Positions 34,794 through 44,208 of a stretch of DNA of 64,000 bases are shown in pieces; position 1 is the stretch's first letter, and each line of letters starts with the position of its first letter. The position numbers and the translations under genes are program-made. The DNA comes from DAOMFB01 sp963801475 (lineage in GTDB: Bacteria; Acidobacteriota; Thermoanaerobaculia; UBA5066), in contig CAWDEX010000001.1 in the NCBI GenBank assembly GCA_963801475.1, positions 1,860,001 through 1,924,000 on the forward strand. The letters are read 5' to 3'. The notes under the pieces were generated by a model, which saw only the letters and a list, made by a program, of their open reading frames with translations, was not told the DNA's origin and ran no database searches.

Positions 34794-34801
34794 GCTTTTC
34801 G

Positions 34802-35161
34802 ATGGGCACACAGCAGGAGTTCCTTCCTATCCTCATGATGCTCGGCGCCGCGGTCGTGATCGCGGTGCTTCTGCTCGTTCTCAACCGCTTCATCGGCCGG
34901 AAGGTCCGGACCCGGCGGAAGCTGATGCCGTACGAGAGCGGCATGCCGCTCCTCGACGACAGCCGGAAGCGGATCTCCATCAAGTTCTTCATCGTGGCGA
35001 TGATCTTCATCCTGTTCGACGTCGACACGGCCTTCTTCTACCCGTGGGCCGTGATCCTGCGCGACGGGGGGGCGGCTCCCTTCTGGGCCATGATGCCGTT
35101 CCTCGCCCTCCTCGTCCTCGGCGACATCTACCTCTGGAAGAAGGGAGCGTTCGACTGGTAA
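34802..35161 (+). CDS. nuoA: NADH-quinone oxidoreductase subunit A
   Basis: 119 residues with three membrane helices (about 10-30, 60-80, 90-110). Conserved PYESGMP and the helix region ISIKFFIVAMIFILFDVDTAF match NuoA. It sits at the junction of the membrane and peripheral arms. I use ATG 34802; a GTG at 34778 would place the start inside the Rex-like site. Neither has a strong ribosome binding site. The stop overlaps nuoE by one base (TAATG), so nuoB, nuoC and nuoD, which normally follow, are absent here. Confidence 0.95.
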   Translation: MGTQQEFLPILMMLGAAVVIAVLLLVLNRFIGRKVRTRRKLMPYESGMPLLDDSRKRISIKFFIVAMIFILFDVDTAFFYPWAVILRDGGAAPFWAMMPFLALLVLGDIYLWKKGAFDW

Positions 35162-35718
35162 TGAGCGGCGGCACGATGACCCCGCTCGGCGAGCTCCCGG
35201 GAAACCCGCGCGCCGGCGAGCACGGCGCCCGGTCGTGCGGCCACCCGGTCGCCTTCGGGGCGGAGACGAAAGCCGCGTTCGACCGGCTCCTGACCCGCTA
35301 TCCGACCAAGCAGGCCGCCCTTCTCCCGGCGCTCTGGCTGGCCCAGAGGGAATTCGGCTGGATCTCGCGCGAGGCCGTCGACTACGTCGCCTCGCTCCTC
35401 GAGCTCTCCCCCGCGTTCGTCTGGGGCGTCGTGACCTTCTACACGATGTACAACCGCGCCCCGGTCGGGAAGCACCTGATCCAGTTCTGCACGTCGATCT
35501 CGTGCCACCTGAACGGGGCGGAAATGGTCTACGCCGCCTGCCGGAAGAAGCTCGGGGACCTGAAGCCCGGCGAGACGACTCCCGACGGAAAGTACACGGT
35601 CGTCGAGGTGGAGTGCCTCGCCCAGTGCGACAAGGCCCCGGCCGTCCAGGTGAACGAGGACGACTTCTTCTACGTCACCGAAGAGAAGCTGGACGACTTC
35701 CTGAAGGGGCTCAAGTAG
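35161..35718 (+). CDS. nuoE: NADH-quinone oxidoreductase subunit E
   Basis: 185 residues. The four 2Fe-2S cysteines are in FCTSISCHLNG (CxxxxC) and EVECLAQCDKAP (CxxxC). With NuoF and NuoG it forms the NADH-input module in the cytoplasm. ATG 35161 overlaps the nuoA stop and nuoF starts directly after its TAG stop, so the set is read as one transcript. Length (usual about 160-180) is slightly above average owing to an N-terminal extension rich in Gly/Pro. Confidence 0.96.
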   Translation: MSGGTMTPLGELPGNPRAGEHGARSCGHPVAFGAETKAAFDRLLTRYPTKQAALLPALWLAQREFGWISREAVDYVASLLELSPAFVWGVVTFYTMYNRAPVGKHLIQFCTSISCHLNGAEMVYAACRKKLGDLKPGETTPDGKYTVVEVECLAQCDKAPAVQVNEDDFFYVTEEKLDDFLKGLK

Positions 35719-37095
35719 ATGGCCGGGCTCGAACCGATCCCGCCCGTCCTGACGGCGCGCGTCGGCAAGCCCGACAGCCGGAAGCTCGCGGGGTACCTGG
35801 CCGACGGCGGCTACGCCTCCTGGAAGAAGGTGCTGGCGGGCTCGGCGTCGGGCGAGTGGACCCCGGCGAAGGTCACGGAGCTGGTGAAGGCCTCGGGCCT
35901 CCGGGGCCGTGGCGGCGCCGGCTTCCCCTGCGGGATGAAGTGGACCTTCGTCCCGCCGAAGGAGAAGCGCGCCGGCAAGCCCGTCTATCTCCTCTGCAAC
36001 GCCGACGAGTCCGAGCCCGGTACGTTCAAGGACCGGGTCCTCATCGAGCAGGACCCCCACCAGGTCCTCGAGGGGATGATGCTCGCGAGCTTCGCGCTCG
36101 ACGTGAAGCACGCCTACGTCTACATCCGGGGCGAGATGTGGAAGGGGGCGGCCATCCTGAACGAGGCCGTCGCCGAGGCCGAGGCGGCCGGGCTTCTCGG
36201 AAGGAACGTCCTCGGCTCGGGGCTGGACCTCGACATCACGATCCACCGGGGCGGCGGCGCCTACATCTGCGGCGAGGAGACCGCTTTGATCGAGAGCCTC
36301 GAGGGGAAGCGAGGGCACCCGCGGATCAAGCCCCCGTTCCCGGCCGTCTGGGGGGTCTGGGGCTCCCCCACCGTCGTCAACAACGTCGAGACCCTCGCCT
36401 GCGTGAAGCACATCGTCGACCGCGGCGCCGACTGGTTCAAGGGAATCGGGCGGAATGACCGGAACACGGGCCCGAAGCTCTACTGCGTCTCCGGCCACGT
36501 GGAGAAGCCCGGCGTCTACGAGGCGCCGATCGGGATTCCGTGGGAACAGCTCCTCGCGATGGCGGGGGGGGTCCGGGGCGGACGGAAGCTGAAGGCCGTC
36601 ATTCCGGGCGGCGCGTCGGCTCCGATGCTCACGGCCGCCGAGGTCGCCGGCGTCCCGATGGACTTCGACGGGCTCGCCGCTGCGAAGTCGATGTTCGGCT
36701 CGGCCGCGATCATCGTGATGGACGAGACGACGGACATGCCGAAGGCCGTCACGAACATCTCGAAGTTCTTCGCGCACGAGTCGTGCGGCCAGTGCACGCC
36801 CTGCCGCGAGGGGACCCCGTGGCTCAACAAGGCGCTGAAACGGGTCGTGAACGGCGCCGGGAAGAGGACCGACCTCGACCTTCTCCTGTCGATCGCGAAC
36901 CAGATGGGCAACGGGATGACGATCTGCGTCTTCGCGGACGCCGCCATCGCCCCGGTTCTCTCGGGCGTGTCGAAGTTCCGGGAGGAGTTCGAGGCGTACG
37001 TCGCGAAGGCGGCGGCCGCCGAGGCCGTCCTCCCCGCGCCGGGCGGGATCACCTCGAAGGTGGCGGAGCGGACCGCCGCCGGGATGCACGACTGA
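35719..37095 (+). CDS. nuoF: NADH-quinone oxidoreductase subunit F (NADH- and FMN-binding)
   Basis: 458 residues. FMN/NADH loop GLRGRGGAGFPCGMKW (near 60), ADESEPGTFKDR, the NADH pocket GAYICGEETALIESLEG, and the 4Fe-4S site SCGQCTPCREG (near 353) are all intact. It oxidises NADH and passes electrons through FMN to the iron-sulfur chain. It follows nuoE immediately and overlaps nuoG by one base (TGATG). A run of GGGGGG near 36565 lies within the frame. Confidence 0.98.
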   Translation: MAGLEPIPPVLTARVGKPDSRKLAGYLADGGYASWKKVLAGSASGEWTPAKVTELVKASGLRGRGGAGFPCGMKWTFVPPKEKRAGKPVYLLCNADESEPGTFKDRVLIEQDPHQVLEGMMLASFALDVKHAYVYIRGEMWKGAAILNEAVAEAEAAGLLGRNVLGSGLDLDITIHRGGGAYICGEETALIESLEGKRGHPRIKPPFPAVWGVWGSPTVVNNVETLACVKHIVDRGADWFKGIGRNDRNTGPKLYCVSGHVEKPGVYEAPIGIPWEQLLAMAGGVRGGRKLKAVIPGGASAPMLTAAEVAGVPMDFDGLAAAKSMFGSAAIIVMDETTDMPKAVTNISKFFAHESCGQCTPCREGTPWLNKALKRVVNGAGKRTDLDLLLSIANQMGNGMTICVFADAAIAPVLSGVSKFREEFEAYVAKAAAAEAVLPAPGGITSKVAERTAAGMHD

Positions 37096-38795
37096 TGGCG
37101 AAGGTCACCGTCGACGGCCGGACCGTCGAGGTCCCCGACAACGCGAACGCTCTCGAGGCGTGCCGCGCCGCCGGCGTCGACGTTCCCCATTTCTGCTACC
37201 ACCCGAAGCTCTCCATAGTCGGCCAGTGCCGGATGTGCATGGTGGAGATCCAGGGGATGCCGAAGGTGCAGGCCTCCTGTACGGTCCCGATCCGCGACGG
37301 GATGGTCATCCAGGCCTCCAGCGAACGGGCCCTCGCGGCCCGCAACGCCACCATGGAGTTCCTCCTCATCAACCACCCGCTCGACTGCCCCATCTGCGAC
37401 CAGGCGGGCGAGTGCAAGCTGCAGGACAACGCCGTCGACGGGGGCCTCCCCGTCTCCCGGACCTCCGAGCCCCGGCGCCTCGTGCCGGGCTACGAGCGGA
37501 CCGCGATCGGCCCCCACGTCGTGGCGGACATGACCCGCTGCATCCAGTGCACGCGGTGCATCCGGTTCTGCCGGGAGATCTCCGAGACGGGCGAGCTGAC
37601 CTTCGTGGAGCGCGCCGGCCACACCTTCGTCTGGACCCACGAGGGAGAGCCCCTGGACAACGACCTCTCGGCGTGCGCCGCCGACGTCTGCCCCGTCGGC
37701 GCCCTCACGGTGAAGGAGTTCCGCTTCCGCAAGCGCGTCTGGTGGCTCGACAAGACCCGCTCGGTCTGCGACGGCTGCGACATCGGCTGCAACCTCTCGC
37801 TCGAGCACAAGGACCGCGTCGTCTACCGGTCCACTCCGCGCGTCCAGCCCGCCGTGAACGACTACTGGCTCTGCGACCACGGCCGCTTCCGGTCGGAGCG
37901 CTTCAACGAGCCGGGCTACACCCGCCCGATCGTGAGATCGCCGGGAGGCGAGAAGAGAGAAACGAACTGGGGCGAGGCGCTCGATGCGGTGAAGGCGGCG
38001 CTCGGCAGGGCCGTGGAGAGCGATCCTTCGAAGGTCATCGTCCTGGGCTCCGCTCATCTCTCGACGGAAGAGAACTGGCTGATTGCGAAGCTCTTCCGGG
38101 ATTCTCTGAAGGTGGAGAACGTCGAGTTTGCCGTCGACGAGGGAGCTCGTCGGCGGATGAAGCGCGGAAGGGAGTGGCTCCACGGCAGCGAAGCCGCCCC
38201 CAACTCCCGGGGAGCGGAGGCGGCGGGAATCCGGCGCAGCCGACCGGGAGACGGGTCGGCGCTCGATCTCCTTCTCTCGAAGAAGGGCTCTCCCCCGTCG
38301 CTGCTCTACGTCTCCGACGCGACGTTCACGGACCGGGCTTCCGACCCGGCCTTCGTCTCGGTCCTCCGGCGGGCGGCCGTGCTGATCGTCCACGCGCGGG
38401 TGAAGAACGCCCTCGCCGAGGCCGCCGACATCCTCCTTCCCGCTCCGAACCTCGGCGGAAAGGACGGGACGTTCGTGAACCAGGAGGGGCGCGTCCAGCG
38501 GTTCGACCGGGCGATCCTGCCGACGCCGATCGTCCGGGCGGACCTCGAGATCCTCCTTCATCTCGGAAAGCTCTTCGGCGCCTTCGAGACGGACTGGAGC
38601 GCGGCCGACGTCTTCGACCGGATGAAGGGTTCCGTCCCGGGGTACGCGAGCCTCGACTGGAACTCCGACGCGATCGTCGGGAATCCGCCGTCCGCATCGA
38701 TCACCTCGGCCTACGACGTCCTCGGCCTCGAGCGACGCCCGGGGGACGAGGTCTTTCCGCGGCCCTCCGTGACCGCGCCGGACGTGAAGCCGTGA
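37095..38795 (+). CDS. nuoG: NADH-quinone oxidoreductase subunit G
   Basis: 566 residues from ATG 37095. The N-terminal 2Fe-2S cysteines are C34, C45, C48 and C62. The His/Cys3 cluster is in HPLDCPICDQAGEC, then CIQCTRCIRFC and a further CDGCDIGC supply 4Fe-4S sites. The molybdopterin-like C-terminal part is short compared with E. coli NuoG (about 900 residues) but in the range seen in other phyla. It overlaps nuoH by four bases (GTGA). The subunit links the NADH module to the quinone module in the cytoplasm. Confidence 0.95.
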   Translation: MAKVTVDGRTVEVPDNANALEACRAAGVDVPHFCYHPKLSIVGQCRMCMVEIQGMPKVQASCTVPIRDGMVIQASSERALAARNATMEFLLINHPLDCPICDQAGECKLQDNAVDGGLPVSRTSEPRRLVPGYERTAIGPHVVADMTRCIQCTRCIRFCREISETGELTFVERAGHTFVWTHEGEPLDNDLSACAADVCPVGALTVKEFRFRKRVWWLDKTRSVCDGCDIGCNLSLEHKDRVVYRSTPRVQPAVNDYWLCDHGRFRSERFNEPGYTRPIVRSPGGEKRETNWGEALDAVKAALGRAVESDPSKVIVLGSAHLSTEENWLIAKLFRDSLKVENVEFAVDEGARRRMKRGREWLHGSEAAPNSRGAEAAGIRRSRPGDGSALDLLLSKKGSPPSLLYVSDATFTDRASDPAFVSVLRRAAVLIVHARVKNALAEAADILLPAPNLGGKDGTFVNQEGRVQRFDRAILPTPIVRADLEILLHLGKLFGAFETDWSAADVFDRMKGSVPGYASLDWNSDAIVGNPPSASITSAYDVLGLERRPGDEVFPRPSVTAPDVKP

Positions 38796-39823
38796 GCCCC
38801 GTGACCTTCTTCGTCCTCGCGGCCGTGGCGAAGATCGCCGCCGTCTGGGCCGTCATGCTCGCCGCCCTCCTGCCGAACCTCGTCTGGATGGAGCGCCGCG
38901 GCGCCGGCCTGATCCAGGACCGCCCGGGCCCGAACCGGGTCGGGCCCCTCGGCCTCTTCCAGGCCGTCGCCGACGTCCTGAAGATGTTCCTCAAGGAGGA
39001 CGTGACGCCGCTCTACGTGGACAAGCTGCTCCACACCGTGGCGCCCGCGATCCTCCTCGTCCCCGCCCTGACGACCTTCGCCGTAATCCCGTTCGGCTCG
39101 TCGATTCCGGTCCTCGGGCACGACGTCAAGCTCGTCATCGCCGACGTGAACATCGGCATCCTCTACGTCCTCGCCCTGACCTCGGTCGGCGTCTACGGGC
39201 TCGTCCTGGCGGGCTGGGCCTCGAACAACAAGTACTCGCTCCTCGGCGGCCTCCGCTCGGGCGCGCAGGTCATCAGCTACGAGCTTTCGATGGGGCTTGC
39301 CGCCATCGCCACCTTCGTGACCGCCAGCTCGCTCCGCCCGTCGGACGTCGTCCTCTGGCAGACGCAGAACGTCTGGAACTTCATCCCGCAGTTCGTCGGC
39401 TTCGTTGTCTTCGTGGTGGCCGCCTTCGCCGAGACGAACCGGGTCCCCTTCGACCTGCCCGAGGCCGAAGCCGAGCTGGTGGCCGGGTACCACACCGAGT
39501 ACTCGGCCTTCAAGTTCGGCATGTTCTTCATGAGCGAGTACGCGAACATGATCGCCGCCTCGGCCATGATCGTGACGCTCTACCTCGGCGGCTGGTCGCT
39601 CCCCTTCGTGACCTTCACGGGCGTGGGGGGTGGCCTCCTTTCCATCGCGGTCTTCTGGGCGAAGACGCTCGCCGTCATCTCGGTCTTCATCTGGGTCCGC
39701 TGGACGCTCCCCCGCTTCCGGTACGACCAGCTGATGGGCCTCGGGTGGAAGGTCCTCCTGCCGCTCTCGGTCGCAAACCTCCTTGTGGTGGCCTGGGTCG
39801 TGGCGACGAGGGGGGGCCCATGA
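38792..39823 (+). CDS. nuoH: NADH-quinone oxidoreductase subunit H
   Basis: 343 residues with about eight membrane helices. Family landmarks: ERRGAGLIQDRPGPNRVGP, LRSGAQVISYELSMGL, ETNRVPFDLPEAEAELVAGY. NuoH forms the quinone chamber's membrane wall. GTG start at 38792 overlaps the nuoG stop. Its 3' end overlaps nuoJ by four bases with no room for nuoI (the 4Fe-4S subunit that usually follows), which is therefore missing from this operon. Confidence 0.97.
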   Translation: MSPVTFFVLAAVAKIAAVWAVMLAALLPNLVWMERRGAGLIQDRPGPNRVGPLGLFQAVADVLKMFLKEDVTPLYVDKLLHTVAPAILLVPALTTFAVIPFGSSIPVLGHDVKLVIADVNIGILYVLALTSVGVYGLVLAGWASNNKYSLLGGLRSGAQVISYELSMGLAAIATFVTASSLRPSDVVLWQTQNVWNFIPQFVGFVVFVVAAFAETNRVPFDLPEAEAELVAGYHTEYSAFKFGMFFMSEYANMIAASAMIVTLYLGGWSLPFVTFTGVGGGLLSIAVFWAKTLAVISVFIWVRWTLPRFRYDQLMGLGWKVLLPLSVANLLVVAWVVATRGGP

Positions 39824-40338
39824 CGGCCGAGCTTCTCCTCTTCGCGTTCGCCGCCGGGCTCGCGATCGCCTTCGCGCTCGCCATGGTGGTCGAGAAGACA
39901 CCCGTCCGGAGCGTCCTCTCGCTCGTCGTCACGTTCTTCGGCATCACCGTGCTCGCCGTCATGCTGGCCGCGCCCTTCATCGCCGCGATCATCATGATCG
40001 TCTACGCCGGCGCCATCCTCGTCCTGTTCCTCTTCGTCGTCATGCTGCTGAACCTCAACGAGGAGGCGCGGGAGAAGGACACGCGGCCCGTCCAGCGCGT
40101 TCTCGGCCTCGTCTCGGCGCTGGCGCTCGGCGGCCTGCTCCTCGGCCTGACGCTCCGCGCGGGGAAGCCTCCCGTCGAGCCGTCCGCCGTCGCCGCGAAG
40201 ATCCCCGCGGTCGACGAGATCCCGCTCGTCGGGCGGCTCCTCTTCTCGGACTATCTCTTCGCCTTCGAGGCGGTGGCCGTGCTGCTGCTCGCGGCCGCCG
40301 TCGGCGCCCTGATCCTGTCGAAGAGGAGGATGGATTGA
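39820..40338 (+). CDS. nuoJ: NADH-quinone oxidoreductase subunit J
   Basis: 172 residues with five membrane helices. VYAGAILVLFLFVVMLL, near residues 60-78, is the conserved NuoJ helix with the pi-bulge linked to proton channels. The ATG overlaps the nuoH stop by four bases and its end overlaps the nuoK start. The Ala/Leu-rich C-terminal half is variable, as is usual for NuoJ. Confidence 0.94.
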   Translation: MTAELLLFAFAAGLAIAFALAMVVEKTPVRSVLSLVVTFFGITVLAVMLAAPFIAAIIMIVYAGAILVLFLFVVMLLNLNEEAREKDTRPVQRVLGLVSALALGGLLLGLTLRAGKPPVEPSAVAAKIPAVDEIPLVGRLLFSDYLFAFEAVAVLLLAAAVGALILSKRRMD

Positions 40339-40640
40339 GCGTACCCCCCGCGGCGTTCCTCGCGGCCGGGACGATCCTCTTCGTGATCGGCCTCATCGGC
40401 GTGCTCCTGAAGCGCAACGCGCTCTCGATCTTCCTCTCCATCGAGCTGATGATGAACGCCGTCAACCTTCTCTTCCTCACCTACGGGAGGATGCGGGGGG
40501 ACGCGTCGAGCCACGTGATCGTCTTCTTCGTCATCGCCATCGCCGCCGCCGAGGCGGCCGTGGGGCTGGCGATCTTCGTCGCCCTGTTCCGATCCCGGCA
40601 GACCATCGAGGTCGACCGGGTCAACCTCCTGAAGTGGTAG
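40335..40640 (+). CDS. nuoK: NADH-quinone oxidoreductase subunit K
   Basis: 101 residues from a TTG at 40335 that overlaps the nuoJ stop (TTGA); three helices. Conserved Glu residues of the proton path are in LSIELMMNAVNLLF and AAAEAAVGLAIFVALFR. The usual length is about 100. The unusual start codon is supported by exact family length and by the overlap pattern used throughout the operon. Confidence 0.95.
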   Translation: MSVPPAAFLAAGTILFVIGLIGVLLKRNALSIFLSIELMMNAVNLLFLTYGRMRGDASSHVIVFFVIAIAAAEAAVGLAIFVALFRSRQTIEVDRVNLLKW

Positions 40641-40650
40641 GCGCCGCCGC

Positions 40651-42657
40651 ATGACGTCGCTCTGGTGGATCCCCGTTCTCCCGCTCCTCGGGTTCGTCCT
40701 GAACGGCGCGGTGGCGCTCGCCTCGAGCGCGCGCCGCGCGCGCCGGGGCGAGGCGGGCGGCCCTCTCCCTTACGGCGAGCGGCTTTTCCACGGCGTCGTC
40801 GGCGTCGGGACCGTCGGGGCCTCGGGCGTCCTCGCCTTCGCGGCCCTCGTCCCCTGGGCCCGCCAGTCGCTGGCGGGCGGCGCGCTCCCCGTCGTGGAGA
40901 CGGCCTTCCGGTGGATGTTCGCCGGGGACTTCAGCGTGGACGTGGCGTTCCGCCTGGACGCCCTCTCCGCGCTGATGCTCTCCTTCGTCACGTTCGTCGG
41001 GACGCTCATCCACCTCTACAGCGTCGGCTACATGCAGGAGGAGGAAGGGTACGGGCGCTACTTCGCCTTCCTGAACCTCTTCATGTTCGCCATGCTGACG
41101 CTCGTCCTCGGGGCGAACCTCCCGGTCCTGTTCATCGGCTGGGAGGGCGTTGGCCTCTGCTCGTACCTCCTGATCGGCTACTACTACGACAAGGACTTCG
41201 CGGTGGCCGCCGGCAAGAAGGCCTTCGTGGTCAATCGCGTCGGCGACGTCGGCTTCGTCCTCGGGATCTTCGGGGTCCTCGCCCTCTTCGGGACGACCGA
41301 CTTCTCGTTCCTCGAGGCGGCGAAGCACCAGGTCCTTTCCGGGTCGGCCCCGCTGACCGTCTACGCGGTCTGCCTCCTCCTCTTCCTCGGCGCGTGCGGC
41401 AAGAGCGCGCAGGTGCCGCTCTACGTCTGGCTCCCCGACGCCATGGCCGGCCCCACGCCCGTCTCGGCCCTGATCCACGCCGCGACGATGGTCACGGCCG
41501 GCGTCTACCTCGTGGCCCGGACGAGCGCCATCTTCGTCCTCGCTCCCGACGCCATGACGCTCGTGGCCTGGGTCGGCGCGGGGACCGCGATCTTCGCGGC
41601 CTCGATCGGCCTCGCCCAGAACGACATCAAGAAGGTCCTCGCCTACTCCACCGTCTCGCAGCTCGGCTACATGTTCCTCGCCTGCGGCGTCGGCGCTTTC
41701 GCCGCGGGGATGTTCCACGTCTTCACCCATGCCTTCTTCAAGGCCTGCCTCTTCCTCGGCTCCGGCTCGGTCATCCACGCGATGCACCACGAGCAGGACA
41801 TGCGGAAGATGGGCGGGCTCGCCCCGCGCCTGCCGCAGACCTACCGGACGATGCTCGTCTCGACCCTCGCGATCGCCGGGATCGTCCCGCTCGCCGGCTT
41901 CTTCTCGAAGGACCAGATCCTCGGCTCGGTCGCGGCCGCGGGCCGGTGGCCCCTCTACGCCGTCGGCGTCGTGACGGCCGCGATGACCGCCTTCTACATG
42001 TTCCGGCTCGTCCGGATGACCTTCGCGGGCGAATTCCGCGGGACGCACGAGCAGGAGCACCACGTCCACGAGAGCCCGGCGACCATGACCGTCCCCCTCT
42101 GGCTTCTCGCCGCGGGCTCGGTCGTGGCGGGCTTCATCTGGTTTCCCATGGGGGTCTCGAACCTCCTCCCCCGCTTCCTCGCGCCGGCCCTCGCCGAGGC
42201 GCCCGAGCACGAGCTGTCCCACGGCGCCGAGCTCGGCCTCATGGCGCTCTCGCTCGGCGCGGCGATCGCGGGTATCGCGCTGGCCGTCCGGTGGTACACG
42301 GGGCGCCCGGCTCCCGAGCACGCGGCGCTGAGGCCGGCCGAGGAGATCGTCGTGTCGCCGGCGGCCGCCGCCTTCTGCGAGAAGACCGGCGTCATCGGGA
42401 CGCTCGTGAAGAACAGGTGGAACGTCGACGAGGGGATCGAGGCCGGGGTGCTCGGGCCGTTCCGATCCATCGGGCGGTTCCTCTGGAAGGGATTCGACGC
42501 CCTGTTCATCGACGGCATCGCAAACGCCTCCGCGTTCCTCGTCGAGCTGACCGGCGACCTTCTCCGGTTCTTCACGACCGGCAACGTCCGCAACTACGCC
42601 CTCGGCTTCACGCTCGGGGTGCTCTTCCTCGTGGCGTACGCGCTCTTCCGGATGTAG
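40651..42657 (+). CDS. nuoL: NADH-quinone oxidoreductase subunit L
   Basis: 668 residues, about 16 membrane helices, and the long amphipathic lateral helix expected near the C-terminus. Landmarks: FIGWEGVGLCSYLLIGYYY, CGKSAQVPLYVWLPDAMAGPTPVSALIHAATMV, AQNDIKKVLAYSTVSQLGYM. It is the distal Mrp-type antiporter subunit that pumps protons. ATG 40651 is 10 bases after the nuoK stop. nuoM begins six bases after its stop. Confidence 0.97.
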   Translation: MTSLWWIPVLPLLGFVLNGAVALASSARRARRGEAGGPLPYGERLFHGVVGVGTVGASGVLAFAALVPWARQSLAGGALPVVETAFRWMFAGDFSVDVAFRLDALSALMLSFVTFVGTLIHLYSVGYMQEEEGYGRYFAFLNLFMFAMLTLVLGANLPVLFIGWEGVGLCSYLLIGYYYDKDFAVAAGKKAFVVNRVGDVGFVLGIFGVLALFGTTDFSFLEAAKHQVLSGSAPLTVYAVCLLLFLGACGKSAQVPLYVWLPDAMAGPTPVSALIHAATMVTAGVYLVARTSAIFVLAPDAMTLVAWVGAGTAIFAASIGLAQNDIKKVLAYSTVSQLGYMFLACGVGAFAAGMFHVFTHAFFKACLFLGSGSVIHAMHHEQDMRKMGGLAPRLPQTYRTMLVSTLAIAGIVPLAGFFSKDQILGSVAAAGRWPLYAVGVVTAAMTAFYMFRLVRMTFAGEFRGTHEQEHHVHESPATMTVPLWLLAAGSVVAGFIWFPMGVSNLLPRFLAPALAEAPEHELSHGAELGLMALSLGAAIAGIALAVRWYTGRPAPEHAALRPAEEIVVSPAAAAFCEKTGVIGTLVKNRWNVDEGIEAGVLGPFRSIGRFLWKGFDALFIDGIANASAFLVELTGDLLRFFTTGNVRNYALGFTLGVLFLVAYALFRM

Positions 42658-42663
42658 CCGCCC

Positions 42664-44208
42664 ATGCTGACGAGCTTCCTCACCCTCGACTGGCTCGGCG
42701 CCGACCTCCTGACGACGCTCCTCCTCCTGCCGTCGCTCGGCGCACTCGTCCTCGTCTTCGTCCCGAAGGAAGCCAGGACCGCCATCCTGTCGGTCGCCGT
42801 CGGCTTCGCGGGACTGACCTTCGCGGCGTCCGTGCTCCTCGGCCTGCGCTTCGACCCGGCCACCCCGGGCCTGACCGCCTTTCGCGTCTCGAAGCCATGG
42901 GTCCCCCGCTTCGGCATCCGCTACGACCTGGGCGTGGACGGCCTCGCCGTGGCCCTGATCCTCCTGACCACGCTCCTGACCCTTTGCGTGCTCCTCGTGG
43001 CCTGCGGTCAGCACCTGACGAGGCTTAAGGGCTACATGGCGGCGTTCCTCATCCTCGAGACGGGGATGCTCGGGAGCCTCGTGGCCCTCGACGCCATCCT
43101 CTTCTACGTCTTCTGGGAAGTGATGCTCGTCCCGATGTACTTCATCATCGGCATCTGGGGCGGCAAGCGGCGGATCTACGCCGCGATGAAGTTCTTCCTC
43201 TTCACGATGGCGGGCTCGCTCCTGATGTTCGTCGCGATCCTCTTCGCCGCGAACGTCCACCTCCAGCGGACGGGCCTGCAGAGCTTCTCTCTCGTCGACT
43301 GGACGCGCGCCGTCGCCTCCGGCGCCTGGCACCTCGCCCCCGGGACGGAGGCGCTCCTCTTCTGGGCCTTCGCCCTCGCTTTCCTCGTGAAGGTGCCCCT
43401 CTGGCCCCTCCACACGTGGCTCCCGGACGCGCACGTGGAGGCCCCGACGGGCGGCTCCGTCATCCTGGCGGGCGTCCTTTTGAAGCTCGGCACGTACGGC
43501 CTCCTCCGCTTCGCCATCCCGCTCTTCCCCGGGTCGGCCGTCCGGTACACGCCGTTGATCGCCGCCTTCGCCCTGATCGGCGTCGTCTACGGCGCGTGGG
43601 TGGCCTTCGCCCAAAAGGACATGAAGAAGCTGGTGGCCTACTCCTCCGTGAGCCACCTCGCCCTCGTCGTTCTCGGCATCTTCGCCGGGACGGCGATGGC
43701 CGTCACCGGCGCCATCGTCCAGATGGTCGGCCACGGCCTGACGACGGGGCTCCTGTTCCTTCTCGTCGGTGTCCTCTACGAGCGGCGTCACACCCGGGAG
43801 ATGGCCGACTACGGCGGCGTCGCGGCCCGCGTCCCGGTGACGACGACGCTCTTCCTGATCTCCGCTCTCGGCTCGGCCGGGCTCCCCGGCCTCAACGGCT
43901 TCGTCGGCGAGTTCCTGATCCTCGGCGGCGTCTTCAAGGTCAACGTCCTCTGGTGCGCGATCGGCGCCTCCGGAATGATCCTCGGGGCCGTCTACCTCCT
44001 CACGCTGGTTCAGAAGGTCTTCTGGGGCCCGGACCTCGTCCCGGAGAACCGGACGCTGACCGACATGAACGGCTGGGAGCTGGCCGGATCGCTCCCGCTG
44101 ATCGCCCTCGTCGTGGTCCTCGGCGTCTACCCGGCGCCGCTCCTGAAGCTGATCGGCCCGTCGGTCGACGTCGTCGTCCAGATCCTCCGCGTGAAGGGAA
44201 TGCCCTGA
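42664..44208 (+). CDS. nuoM: NADH-quinone oxidoreductase subunit M
   Basis: 514 residues with about 14 membrane helices. LFYVFWEVMLVPMYFIIGIWGG, LPDAHVEAPTGGSVILAGVLLKLG and AFAQKDMKKLVAYSSVSHLA are typical NuoM. It is the middle antiporter-like proton pump. ATG 42664; its stop overlaps the nuoN start by one base (TGATG). Confidence 0.97.
   Translation: MLTSFLTLDWLGADLLTTLLLLPSLGALVLVFVPKEARTAILSVAVGFAGLTFAASVLLGLRFDPATPGLTAFRVSKPWVPRFGIRYDLGVDGLAVALILLTTLLTLCVLLVACGQHLTRLKGYMAAFLILETGMLGSLVALDAILFYVFWEVMLVPMYFIIGIWGGKRRIYAAMKFFLFTMAGSLLMFVAILFAANVHLQRTGLQSFSLVDWTRAVASGAWHLAPGTEALLFWAFALAFLVKVPLWPLHTWLPDAHVEAPTGGSVILAGVLLKLGTYGLLRFAIPLFPGSAVRYTPLIAAFALIGVVYGAWVAFAQKDMKKLVAYSSVSHLALVVLGIFAGTAMAVTGAIVQMVGHGLTTGLLFLLVGVLYERRHTREMADYGGVAARVPVTTTLFLISALGSAGLPGLNGFVGEFLILGGVFKVNVLWCAIGASGMILGAVYLLTLVQKVFWGPDLVPENRTLTDMNGWELAGSLPLIALVVVLGVYPAPLLKLIGPSVDVVVQILRVKGMP

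Noticed and set aside
36570..36581. Frameshift in nuoF at a run of Gs
   Set aside because: The frame remains open across it and the protein shows all family motifs before and after.
40621..43791. Minus-strand open frame of 1056 codons opposite nuoL and nuoM
   Set aside because: Composed of Glu/Asp/Arg/His runs typical of antisense reading of hydrophobic high-GC genes.
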